Part shown: piece after piece, positions 1 to 7,695 of the stretch
Layout: every line of letters starts with the position of its first letter
How positions within the stretch are numbered: position 1 is the stretch's first letter
Origin: PRDV01 sp963710865
GTDB taxonomy: Bacteria > Babelota > Babeliae > Babelales > Babelaceae
Direction: 5' to 3'
Assembly (NCBI GenBank): GCA_963710865.1
Contig: CAVQBR010000001.1
Span: 123,836 to 187,835, forward strand
Length of the DNA stretch: 64,000 nucleotides
Position numbers and translations under genes: made by a program
The notes under the pieces: model-generated
The model's database searches: none
The model's input: only the letters and a program-made list of their open reading frames with translations
Told to the model about the DNA's origin: nothing

Positions 1-1368
1 CTGAAACTTCATGAGAAACGAGCCGGCAAACTCAAGTTAGCAAGCGATGTCCCTTTTGAACAGCTCAGTAGACTCCTCGAACAGTTTCCTCAAGAACCAA
101 ATATCATTCTTGAAAAAACCTTTAAGCGATGTTATCCCCATAAAGAATTGGCTTGCCATATAGTGGGCTATCTTGGCCTTGAAAATGATGCCCCAGGAAA
201 AATGGGTCTCGAACTCTATTGCCATAAGGAGCTCAAGGGCCACTGCGGCAAAATTCTCAAGATCATTAACTCACTGGGCAACCATCTGCATGCTCATCAA
301 GTCAGTCCTGCTCTTGCTGGAAAAACGCTACAAACCACGCTCGACAGCACACTCCAAAAAGCTGCCGAAGAACTCTTTCCTGCAGACTATGAAGGATGTT
401 GCCTTCTCATGGATGAGACTGGTGCTTTAGAAGTCATCCTCTCAAGACCCTCATTCGATCCAACACTCTTTTTAAAGCCGCTCAGTCCTGACAATTGGAG
501 GAAACTTCAAGAGAAGAAAGGGTTTATCAATAGAGCCTTTAATGCCTGTTATCCACCCGCTTCTCTGTTTAAACTCGTTACACTCGCTGCAGGTCTTGAA
601 ACCGGAATTATTAGCAAAGACATGCGATGGCATTGCATTGGTCATACAGAGTTTAAAGGGCGTCTCTACGGTTGCAGTCATAGGGAAGGGCACGGAGTTC
701 TCTCAACTGAACAAGCACTCGCCCATTCATGTAATATACCGTTCTTCGAAATAGGCAAAAAAATTAAAATCGATACCCTCGCGCACTATGCAGGCCGATT
801 CGGTCTTGGACTCAAGACGGGAGTACTGTTTCCAGAAAAAGTGGGCCTCATTCCCACAAATGCCTGGAAAAAACGAGTGAAAAAAGAACCTTGGTGGCCA
901 GGAGAAACGCTCTCAGCAACAATCGGACAGACGTGCCTCCTCGTGACTCCTTTGCAAATAGCCTGCATGATAAATGCTCTTGGAACAGGAGCTCGAATTC
1001 GTCCGCGTATGCTCATGGATGAAGCTATCGTAAAAGAACCTCTCGATATTGGTAAGGATACCCTTCACTTCCTCCAACAATGTCTCAGCTCTGTAATAAA
1101 ACAGGGTACTGGATCCCATCTTAAGTACCTCAAAGACTTTAAGATACTGGGCAAAACGGGTACCGCACAGGTCCAGGCACTTGATAAACCATCCTTAACA
1201 AAGGAATCACTCTGCCACGGATACTTTGTTGCCCACTTTCAATACAAGAATGAACCAGCTCGAACCCTTGTTGTCTTACTCGAACATGCTGGCTCATCCT
1301 CCGTTGCTTCCAAATTTGCTCTCAAGTTCTTAAAACAATATGCCGCCATTCGACAAAATTCGAAATAA
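1..1368 (+). CDS. Penicillin-binding protein 2/FtsI-like transpeptidase, 5' end outside window
   Basis: Class B penicillin-binding protein: a periplasmic transpeptidase that cross-links peptidoglycan. The frame is open from base 1 without a start codon, so the gene is cut by the window edge and 455 residues are visible. All three active-site motifs are present, numbering from base 1: SLFK with the nucleophile Ser188 and Lys191, SCN at 243-245, and KTG at 385-387. The stretch CHIVGYLG near residue 52 is the usual PBP2/FtsI dimerisation-domain signature. PBP2 versus FtsI cannot be decided without the N-terminus. It is followed by an 81-bp gap before the RING protein gene. Confidence 0.9.
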   Translation: MKLHEKRAGKLKLASDVPFEQLSRLLEQFPQEPNIILEKTFKRCYPHKELACHIVGYLGLENDAPGKMGLELYCHKELKGHCGKILKIINSLGNHLHAHQVSPALAGKTLQTTLDSTLQKAAEELFPADYEGCCLLMDETGALEVILSRPSFDPTLFLKPLSPDNWRKLQEKKGFINRAFNACYPPASLFKLVTLAAGLETGIISKDMRWHCIGHTEFKGRLYGCSHREGHGVLSTEQALAHSCNIPFFEIGKKIKIDTLAHYAGRFGLGLKTGVLFPEKVGLIPTNAWKKRVKKEPWWPGETLSATIGQTCLLVTPLQIACMINALGTGARIRPRMLMDEAIVKEPLDIGKDTLHFLQQCLSSVIKQGTGSHLKYLKDFKILGKTGTAQVQALDKPSLTKESLCHGYFVAHFQYKNEPARTLVVLLEHAGSSSVASKFALKFLKQYAAIRQNSK

Positions 1369-1449
1369 TTTCCCACCATTTAAGGTTTCATAGACTTTAG
1401 TGTATCGTAAGATATATATACTAACCTGAAATATAAAAGGAATTACCCT

Positions 1450-2721
1450 ATGAAAACACTACTACTTGTAGCCCTGCTTGGACTGGGCTCTCTACAAACA
1501 GCATACATGGCGGGACACCCGACCGTGTATTCGGAAAAAACAGAATGTGACGTTTGCCAGGTAGATAACTTTAAAGAAGGCGACGAGGTCGTAGTCCTCC
1601 CCTGCCATCCAACACACATCTTCCATAGCAAATGTATCAGCGCATTTTGCAATGATAAAACAAAGCCGAGCTGCCCTTTGTGCAGAGCACCGGTAACAGC
1701 GAACATTGAGGTTCACCCACGTACACGCGCATTCATTCGCTTTCTTCCCAGCGCTTTAAGCACCTATGCTCGAAGAGTTGAACCAGCAGCCGTAGCTCCA
1801 TCACCAGCTGCGAGAGTACCAGAATCAGCTGCTTCAAGACTTGTGAAGCCAGACGGCATTCCTCAAGATCTCTGGGACTCTTCATCTGACACGGAAAAAA
1901 CATTTATTCTTCAGTCAGTTGCAATGGAAGCACCAAGCGTATCTGCTTCTCTAAGAAGGCCAGAGTCAGCTGCCCCTTCACGGCTCGTAAAACCAGACGG
2001 CATTCCTCAAGACCTCTGGGACTCTTCATCTGACATAGAAAAAGCATTTATTCTGCAATCAGTTGCAATGGAAGCGCCGAGCGTATCTGCTTCTTTGAGA
2101 AGACCAGAATCAGCTGCTTCTTCGCGCCTCGTAAAACCAGACGGCATTCCTCAAGATCTCTGGGACTCTTCATCTGACACAGAAAAAGCATTTATTCTGC
2201 AATCAGTTGCAATGGAAGCGCCGAGCGTATCTGCTTCTTTGAGAAGGCCAGAGTCAGCTGCCTCTTCACGGCTCGTAAAACCAGACGGCATTACCCAAGA
2301 TCTCTGGGACTCTTCATCTGACACGGAAAAAGCATTTATTCTTCAGTCAGTTGCAATGGAAGCACCAAGGGTATCTGCTTCTCTAAGAAGGCCAGAGTCA
2401 GCTGCCCCTTCACGGCTCCTAAAACCAGATGGCATTTCGCAAGACCTCTGGGACTCTTCATCTGACACAGAAAAAGCATTTATTCTTCAGTCAGTTGCAA
2501 TGGAAGCACCTCGCAGATCTGGTTTAATTATAAGGGTAGAATCAACTGCTTCTTCACGGCTCATAAAGCCAGAAGGTATTTCGCAAGACCTCTGGGACTC
2601 TTCATCTGACGTGGAAAAGGCATTCATTCTGCAATCAGCTGCAATGAGAGCGCCTCGCAGATCGGCTGCAATTAGAAGGCCAGAATCCGGTGCTTCTTTA
2701 CGGTTCGTAACACTGATGTGA
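1450..2721 (+). CDS. Secreted RING-H2 finger protein with six 48-residue tandem repeats
   Basis: The 423-residue protein begins with a hydrophobic signal peptide (about residues 1-20). A RING-H2 zinc finger follows, with ligands C33, C36, C52, H56, H59, C62, C75 and C78, the spacing of eukaryotic E3 ubiquitin ligases. Residues from about 122 on are six repeats of 48 residues, each with a core like KPDGIPQDLWDSSSDTEKAF; the matching DNA copies start at 1852, 1996, 2140, 2284, 2428 and 2572, exactly 144 bp apart. A seventh, frameshifted copy lies past the stop. The start follows a clear AAAAGGA site. A host-directed E3 ligase role is inference; the signal peptide means it leaves the cytoplasm first. 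Confidence 0.85.
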   Translation: MKTLLLVALLGLGSLQTAYMAGHPTVYSEKTECDVCQVDNFKEGDEVVVLPCHPTHIFHSKCISAFCNDKTKPSCPLCRAPVTANIEVHPRTRAFIRFLPSALSTYARRVEPAAVAPSPAARVPESAASRLVKPDGIPQDLWDSSSDTEKTFILQSVAMEAPSVSASLRRPESAAPSRLVKPDGIPQDLWDSSSDIEKAFILQSVAMEAPSVSASLRRPESAASSRLVKPDGIPQDLWDSSSDTEKAFILQSVAMEAPSVSASLRRPESAASSRLVKPDGITQDLWDSSSDTEKAFILQSVAMEAPRVSASLRRPESAAPSRLLKPDGISQDLWDSSSDTEKAFILQSVAMEAPRRSGLIIRVESTASSRLIKPEGISQDLWDSSSDVEKAFILQSAAMRAPRRSAAIRRPESGASLRFVTLM

Positions 2722-2786
2722 TTCCTCAATACGTTTGGGACTTATTATCCGAAGAAGGAAAAAACCTCATTATGCGAGCAACTTGA
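1813..2786 (+). repeat. 144-bp tandem repeat array (six in-frame copies plus a frameshifted seventh)
   Basis: The motif coding for D-G-I recurs at 1852, 1996, 2140, 2284, 2428 and 2572, always 144 bp apart. Copies 2 to 4 are nearly identical and copy 6 is the most diverged in-frame copy. After the present stop (2719-2721), the frame opening at 2715 reads DVIPQYVWDLLSEEGKNLIM and ends at TGA 2784-2786, so a degenerate seventh repeat was cut off by a one-base loss near 2711-2714. Confidence 0.9.
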
Positions 2787-2896
2787 ATACGAGGGGCTAG
2801 ACGGTCAACACCAGCTCATCTCCTATAACCCGTGACAATTCCTCTACACACAGAGGGTGGATTAGCGAGCTAATTAGATATAAAGGAAACTCTCTC

Positions 2897-3682
2897 ATGA
2901 AAACATTATTTCTTGGAGCCCTGCTTGGACTTGGCTCACTACAAACAGCATACATGGCGGGACACCCCGCCGTGTATTCGGAAAAAACAGAATGTGACGT
3001 TTGCCAGGTAGATGACTTTAAAGAAGGAGATGAGGTCGTAGTCCTCCCCTGCCATCCAACACACATCTTCCATAGCAAATGCATCAGTGCATTTTTCAAA
3101 GATAAAACGAAGCCGAGCTGCCCCTTGTGCAGAGTACCGGTAACAGCGAACATTGAGGTTCACCCACGTTCACGCGCATTCATTCGCTTTCTTCCCAGCG
3201 CTTTAAGAACCTATGCCCTTAAAACGAGCACATCAGAATCGGTTCCAAGCCCTTCACAGCTCGCAAAGCCAGATGGTATTACCAAAGAACTGTGGGACGA
3301 AGCCTCTGATGCTGAAAAAGCATTCATGATGGAGTCGGCTCAGGTCCCTGAATGCCCAGCTGGTATTTCCAAAGCTCTTTGGGACACCTTATCTAAAGAG
3401 CAAAAAGCTCTTACAGCAAAAGGAAAAGCTGTCTCCAAGAAAAATGCCTTTCAGAAATACCTCATTCCATGCGAAATTGGCGCAGGGTTACTTGTCGGCG
3501 CCTTACTGGGCAGGGAATTAAAAAAGCTGACCTTAACACCGACAACTTTATTTCTTCCGTTGAGCTTCTTGGGTTCTGAAGCCGCGCTTAATACGGTCTA
3601 TCCGGAAAGAGCGAGTACCTATAGTTACTGGCAATGGATGGCCTTCGTCGTAGGCACTTTTTCATCTCTCCATAATTCTTAA
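2897..3682 (+). CDS. Secreted RING-H2 finger protein with C-terminal membrane segments
   Basis: This 261-residue paralogue is nearly identical to the upstream RING protein over its first ~100 residues: same signal peptide and same ligands C33, C36, C52, H56, H59, C62, C75, C78. It then keeps only two divergent copies of the GI-x(3)-LWD-x(3)-S repeat (about residues 128-175). Unlike its neighbour it ends with hydrophobic segments around residues 195-210, 218-232 and 245-257, so it may be membrane anchored. The start has an AAAGGAA site. A strong bidirectional terminator follows. An E3-like role is inferred from the RING ligand pattern only. Confidence 0.85.
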   Translation: MKTLFLGALLGLGSLQTAYMAGHPAVYSEKTECDVCQVDDFKEGDEVVVLPCHPTHIFHSKCISAFFKDKTKPSCPLCRVPVTANIEVHPRSRAFIRFLPSALRTYALKTSTSESVPSPSQLAKPDGITKELWDEASDAEKAFMMESAQVPECPAGISKALWDTLSKEQKALTAKGKAVSKKNAFQKYLIPCEIGAGLLVGALLGRELKKLTLTPTTLFLPLSFLGSEAALNTVYPERASTYSYWQWMAFVVGTFSSLHNS

Positions 3683-3687
3683 AAGAA

Positions 3688-3715
3688 AGAGGGAACGGTT
3701 TCGACCGTTCCCTCT
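3688..3715. terminator. 12-bp perfect hairpin with TTCG loop, bidirectional terminator
   Basis: Left arm 3688-3699, TTCG tetraloop 3700-3703, right arm 3704-3715, with no mismatch. It lies between the stop of the second RING gene and the stop of the convergent Gly/Arg-rich gene. A T-rich run follows on the plus strand at 3721-3727 and a T-rich stretch follows on the minus strand, so it can serve both genes. Confidence 0.85.
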
Positions 3716-3738
3716 GTTCCTGTTTTTAAACTGCTCTA

Positions 3739-4125
3739 TTACCAGCAGACATAATTTCCAAATTCATCATAGTAACAGTTCGCACCCACCCCAACTACTG
3801 TAGGTATCCAAACGCCACCGCTCCAGTATCCGCCACCCCAGCCTCGGCCTCCACGATATCCACGACCAGCTACACCTCTACCACCACGCCCGAAACCTCG
3901 GCCAGCGTAACCACCTCTGCCAACACGGCCTCCCATACCTCGGCCACCACGGGCTCCCATACTACGGCCACCACGGGCTCCCATACTACGGCCACCGCCG
4001 CGACCGCCGCCGCCTCGTCCGCCACCACCGCCACGGCCACCGCCGCCACGAGCATCTATATCAAGAACCATAAAAGACCCTACGGCAACCGCCATAAGGG
4101 TAAGATATTTCATTATTGGCTTCAT
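3739..4125 (-). CDS. Secreted Gly/Arg-rich (RGG-type) low-complexity protein
   Basis: The 128-residue protein has a signal peptide of about 25 residues, then an extremely Gly/Arg-rich segment (about residues 26-98) of RGG, GGR and GRG units with two near-identical RSMGARGG copies, then an aromatic tail holding two cysteines (CYYDEFGNYVCW). The start has AAAGGAG six bases upstream. RGG tracts in eukaryotes bind RNA. Here the export signal suggests a surface or secreted role, and the two tail cysteines could form a disulfide. No family assignment is possible. Confidence 0.75.
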   Translation of the reverse strand: MKPIMKYLTLMAVAVGSFMVLDIDARGGGGRGGGGGRGGGGRGGGRSMGARGGRSMGARGGRGMGGRVGRGGYAGRGFGRGGRGVAGRGYRGGRGWGGGYWSGGVWIPTVVGVGANCYYDEFGNYVCW

Positions 4126-4357
4126 ACCATCTCCTTTAGTAATAAGACACCTATCAGTTTTTACCAGCTTAAATCCGCAGAGAGTTCATTGAGACTTTGA
4201 TTAACATACACACAATAGGCGTCTCCCTTGTATAAAGGGACCTCAAACAACTCTTTCTATTTGAAATTATAAACTATTTTATATTAGAAAATCAATGATT
4301 ATTTGAAAATTTTTTGATAAGAAGGTAGCTGAGCTTCGATTCGATTTGCAATAAAAA

Positions 4358-4378
4358 ACCCCCCGCATGGCGGAGGGT
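4358..4378 (-). terminator. Rho-independent terminator after rpsT
   Basis: A GC-rich hairpin of nine pairs with one mismatch (arms 4358-4366 and 4370-4378) is followed on the minus strand by a run of six T residues. It sits 23 bases past the rpsT stop. Confidence 0.85.
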
Positions 4379-4401
4379 ACTACTATACTAACTTATGTCA
4401 C

Positions 4402-4677
4402 TTACGCAGCAGGAGCTGCCTTGTTTAATCTCTTAGCCAATCGACTGAGTTTGCGCGATGCAGTATTGGCATGAATGATACCCTTGCTTTTCGCACGAGA
4501 CAGCTTTGCCGCTACATCACCGAGCAACTGCGCAGTTGCTGCTTGGTCGGTATTACTTTCAATTGCCGCGAGCACCTTTTTTATCGCCGTTTTTACCGAG
4601 GTACGACGAGCAAGATTGCGAACGCGACGTTTTTCATTTTGCTTTGCAGCTTTTTTTGCAGATGACGTATTTGCCAT
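4402..4677 (-). CDS. rpsT: 30S ribosomal protein S20
   Basis: The 91-residue basic protein starts MANTSSAKKAAKQNEKRR and contains the family's RTSVKTAIKKVLAAIE and SRAKSKGIIHANTASRKLSRL stretches, the normal bS20 architecture and length. It binds 16S rRNA in the small subunit. It lies 16 bases downstream of rpmB on the same strand and ends at a strong terminator, so the two are probably co-transcribed. Confidence 0.95.
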   Translation of the reverse strand: MANTSSAKKAAKQNEKRRVRNLARRTSVKTAIKKVLAAIESNTDQAATAQLLGDVAAKLSRAKSKGIIHANTASRKLSRLAKRLNKAAPAA

Positions 4678-4693
4678 AGGACTTACTCACTTA

Positions 4694-4897
4694 TTAAATT
4701 ACTTTTTGTACTTTTTGGGCCTTCACACATTTTGTGCACACTTTACCTGCATGCACCTTATTATCAGAGCAAGCAGTTACAGTAAAGCGCATTTTATGCA
4801 CATTAGGGTATACCCATTTTTTCGTTCGATTGTTGGCATGACTAACATTATTAGCCACTTGTGGTCGTTTCCCACATACCGCGCAGATACGTGACAT
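4694..4897 (-). CDS. rpmB: 50S ribosomal protein L28
   Basis: The 67-residue protein begins MSRICAVCGKRPQVANNVSH and continues NNRTKKWVYPNVHKMRF, the standard bL28 signature. Four cysteines (two C-x2-C pairs, at residues 5/8 and near 54/57) are kept, so this is a zinc-binding type L28. An AAAGGT site precedes the start. It is first in a two-gene ribosomal unit with rpsT. Confidence 0.95.
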   Translation of the reverse strand: MSRICAVCGKRPQVANNVSHANNRTKKWVYPNVHKMRFTVTACSDNKVHAGKVCTKCVKAQKVQKVI

Positions 4898-4949
4898 AGT
4901 TTACCTTTCATAAAATCTATAGTCTAGTTTACTATACTTGGCTTTTTAA

Positions 4950-6770
4950 TCAATGAAAAAGATGTTCTTCTCTTGATTCAATACCTAGCAACTTATAAAT
5001 CTCACCAGCATAGAGTGTTTCTTTTTCAAGAAGCGCCTGTGCCAGAGTATTAAGCTTATCTCTATTATCTTTGAGTAATTGTACCACATGTACATACGCG
5101 TGTTCCATGATAGATCGCATTTCCTCATCAATCTTCTTAGCAGTTTCCTCGGAGTACGAATGTTCACCCATTTCTTGTTTATACACTAGAGGCCCAAGAG
5201 CTTTCGACATACCATAGGAACAAACCATTGCTCGAGCAATTTCAGTGGCGGTCGAAAAATCACTATAAGCGCCCGATTCCAAGCGATTAAAAACAAGTTC
5301 TTCAGCAGCTCTGCCACCCAGTGCAACCATAATACGCGCTACCATCTCATCTTTCGAAATAGTATGCTTCTCTCGTTCTGGCAACGACCAGGTAACGCCT
5401 AGCGCCTTAGACCGAGGAATAATTGTTACTTTATGAAGCGGATCTGTATCTATAGGCAACAACAGGTTTACAAGCGTATGACCTGCTTCGTGGAACGCCG
5501 TTACTTCGCGTTCTTTCTCCGTTAATGTAATCGTTTTCATTTCTTTACCAAGCATAATTTTATCACGCGCTTCTTCAAAATCTTGAATTACCACTTCTGG
5601 TTTATTCAACTTGGAAGCATTAATCGCTGCTTCATTAATAAGATTACCAAGATCAGCACCCGTAAAGCCTGGGGTACCGCGCGCTATCTTTTTTAAATCG
5701 ATACCCGGATCCATTTTTATTCCAAGGGAATGGACCTTTAAGATCGCTTCTCGGCTCACTAAATCGGGATAAGGAACAGTCACGCGCCTATCAAATCTTC
5801 CCGGCCGTAAGAGTGCCTTATCAAGGACATCAGGTCTATTGGTAGCTGCGATCACAACAACAGAAGATCCAGCAGAATCAAATCCATCCATCTCTGTCAG
5901 AAGCTGATTTAATGTCCCTTCTCGTTCTTCATGACCACCACCAAAGCCACTTCCTCGCTGACGGCCTACTGCATCAATTTCATCAATAAATACGATACTT
6001 GGAGCATGCCTACGAGCTTGAACAAAGAGATCACGCACTCGTGCAGCACCAACACCAACGAATACTTCGATAAAGTCTGAACCACTTACACTGAAGAATG
6101 GGCAATTAGCTTCCCCTGCGACAGCCTTAGCAAGCAAGGTCTTACCATTACCCGGTTCCCCTACCAATAATACACCTCGAGTGAGTTTGGCTCCAAGTCG
6201 CTTATACTTATCAGGATTTTTGAGAAAATCGATAATATCTGAGACTTCCTCTTTCGCTTCGGTAGCCCCGGCTACAGAATCAAAGTTCACTTTAATTTGG
6301 GATGGCATAAACATTTTTGCTTTACTTTTACTCATGCTAAAAATGTTGCCGCCATTGCCCCCAGAATTACGGGATTGTCTAAAGAGGTACCAAATACCTA
6401 TAAGAGTTAAAAGGAACGGTAATAAATAGATGAACTGCCAGAAACTAAAGTCACCGCCCGCAGGAGCAATATTCGTTTCGACATTATGTTCCTTTAAAAG
6501 ATCCCAGATTTTAGGGCTGTTAGGAATCACTGTCTCAAATCGTGTTCTTCCATCGCGATAGAGACCTCTAATTTCTGAACCTGTCACTTCTACTGCTTGA
6601 ACCTGATTAGTTTCAAGCTTTTTTAGAAATGCTGAATAACTAATATTTTCAGTCCGGTGACTGAAGTCTGCTAATCTCAGAACTATAAAAATAGTAAAGA
6701 GAAAGAATAAGGCCATTAAGAAAATATTCCCTGGACCACCTTTAAATTGCTTCATGTTCAACTTCTTCAT
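4950..6770 (-). CDS. ftsH: ATP-dependent zinc metalloprotease FtsH
   Basis: Membrane-anchored AAA+ protease that degrades misfolded membrane proteins and regulators. The 606 residues have two transmembrane helices (about 15-32 and 112-130) around a periplasmic domain, Walker A GEPGNGKT at 204-211, Walker B FIDEID at 261-266, the second region of homology near 310-330 (AATNRPDVLDKALLRPGRFDRR), and the zinc motif HEAGH at 427-431. The third zinc ligand is probably the Asp in GAYSDFSTATEIARAMV. The length is normal. The C-terminus is short but intact. It is probably its own transcription unit. Confidence 0.97.
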   Translation of the reverse strand: MKKLNMKQFKGGPGNIFLMALFFLFTIFIVLRLADFSHRTENISYSAFLKKLETNQVQAVEVTGSEIRGLYRDGRTRFETVIPNSPKIWDLLKEHNVETNIAPAGGDFSFWQFIYLLPFLLTLIGIWYLFRQSRNSGGNGGNIFSMSKSKAKMFMPSQIKVNFDSVAGATEAKEEVSDIIDFLKNPDKYKRLGAKLTRGVLLVGEPGNGKTLLAKAVAGEANCPFFSVSGSDFIEVFVGVGAARVRDLFVQARRHAPSIVFIDEIDAVGRQRGSGFGGGHEEREGTLNQLLTEMDGFDSAGSSVVVIAATNRPDVLDKALLRPGRFDRRVTVPYPDLVSREAILKVHSLGIKMDPGIDLKKIARGTPGFTGADLGNLINEAAINASKLNKPEVVIQDFEEARDKIMLGKEMKTITLTEKEREVTAFHEAGHTLVNLLLPIDTDPLHKVTIIPRSKALGVTWSLPEREKHTISKDEMVARIMVALGGRAAEELVFNRLESGAYSDFSTATEIARAMVCSYGMSKALGPLVYKQEMGEHSYSEETAKKIDEEMRSIMEHAYVHVVQLLKDNRDKLNTLAQALLEKETLYAGEIYKLLGIESREEHLFH

Positions 6771-6949
6771 TATAAACCTGCTTGATTTTCGAAAAGTTAC
6801 GAGTTATTTTCTTATAAGTATACAATAAAAGAGCCCTCATGTCGATTTTCAATGAGAATATGATCCTGAGCGCTCAACATTAAAAAATGTGAGTCAAGGG
6901 CACGCACATAATTTCAAAATCACTTCAAACTCTCAAGGAGGTATAAGCC

Positions 6950-7471
6950 ATGTATACACGGATCTGTATCTTCGGAAGACCGGGAAGTGGAAAGTCAACC
7001 TTTACAAAAGAACTCCATACTACAACAGGGCTGCCTCTTTATCATCTCGATCGCTATTTCTTTTCAGCAGGCTGGATCGAAGCTCCTTCCGAACAGTTTT
7101 TGGCACAGCAGCGTGAGTTTGTTGCTCAAGATGCCTGGATTATCGATGGTAACTCTCTTCAATCGTTAGAACTACGGTATGCTCGAGCTCAAGTGTGCAT
7201 CTACTTTAACTATCCACGACTTCTTTGCACGCTTCGACTTTTTAAAAGACGATTCTTTAAAGACAAGGCCATCAGCGACCGAGCTGCAGGTTGCCCAGAA
7301 AAGCTATCTTGGGCATTGCTTCAATACCTCTGGACGTTCGAATCGAGAAAGAACCATCGTCTTGTCAAACTTATTGCTGATCTGCGCGCTCGCTATCCTC
7401 ATGTCCTCTTTGTCGAAATCAAAAATGACAAAGAACTTCAGCTGGTGAAAGCGCGGTTCTGGAAAGACTAG
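6950..7471 (+). CDS. Small P-loop NTPase, adenylate kinase/FlaR-like
   Basis: The 173-residue protein has a Walker A GRPGSGKST at residues 9-17, then YHLDRYFFSAGW, and WIIDGNS followed by an arginine-rich lid-like region (LFKRRF). This layout is that of the adenylate-kinase-related family annotated as topology modulation protein (FlaR). The substrate is unknown, and a nucleoside or small-molecule kinase is the safest reading. A strong AAGGAGG site lies nine bases upstream of the ATG. It stands alone, convergent with the 690-residue gene. Confidence 0.8.
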   Translation: MYTRICIFGRPGSGKSTFTKELHTTTGLPLYHLDRYFFSAGWIEAPSEQFLAQQREFVAQDAWIIDGNSLQSLELRYARAQVCIYFNYPRLLCTLRLFKRRFFKDKAISDRAAGCPEKLSWALLQYLWTFESRKNHRLVKLIADLRARYPHVLFVEIKNDKELQLVKARFWKD

Positions 7472-7653
7472 AAACAACGTCGGCAATTGCGTGGACTACT
7501 CCCGTAATCCTTAAAAAGAAATAGGTAGAGTTTACACTTGATCAATCATCCAAAATCAGATGATATCAATCCGCCTTCTCATTGACTCTTTTGAGACTTT
7601 CGCTCAAAAGCTGTGATTGCGACCTCAAAACAAATACTGTAGATTTAGGGGGA

Positions 7654-7682
7654 GGGGCCAGGTGCTTACGCACACTGACCCC
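7654..7682 (-). terminator. GC-rich hairpin after the 690-residue gene
   Basis: Four G:C pairs (7654-7657 with 7679-7682) close a longer imperfect stem with a TTAC-type loop. The hairpin lies just past the stop of the minus-strand gene ending at 7696. The following T content is poor, so termination strength is uncertain. Confidence 0.4.
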
Positions 7683-7695
7683 CGTAGCAAGGGCC

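Noticed and set aside
1813..2786. Repeat array as a CRISPR or noncoding repeat
   Set aside because: The repeats are in frame, encode conserved residues, have no spacers, and lie within one reading frame.
3870..4055. Val/Ala-rich open frame inside the RGG-rich gene
   Set aside because: It is the alternate-frame reading of a Gly/Arg-rich repeat and has no start signal.
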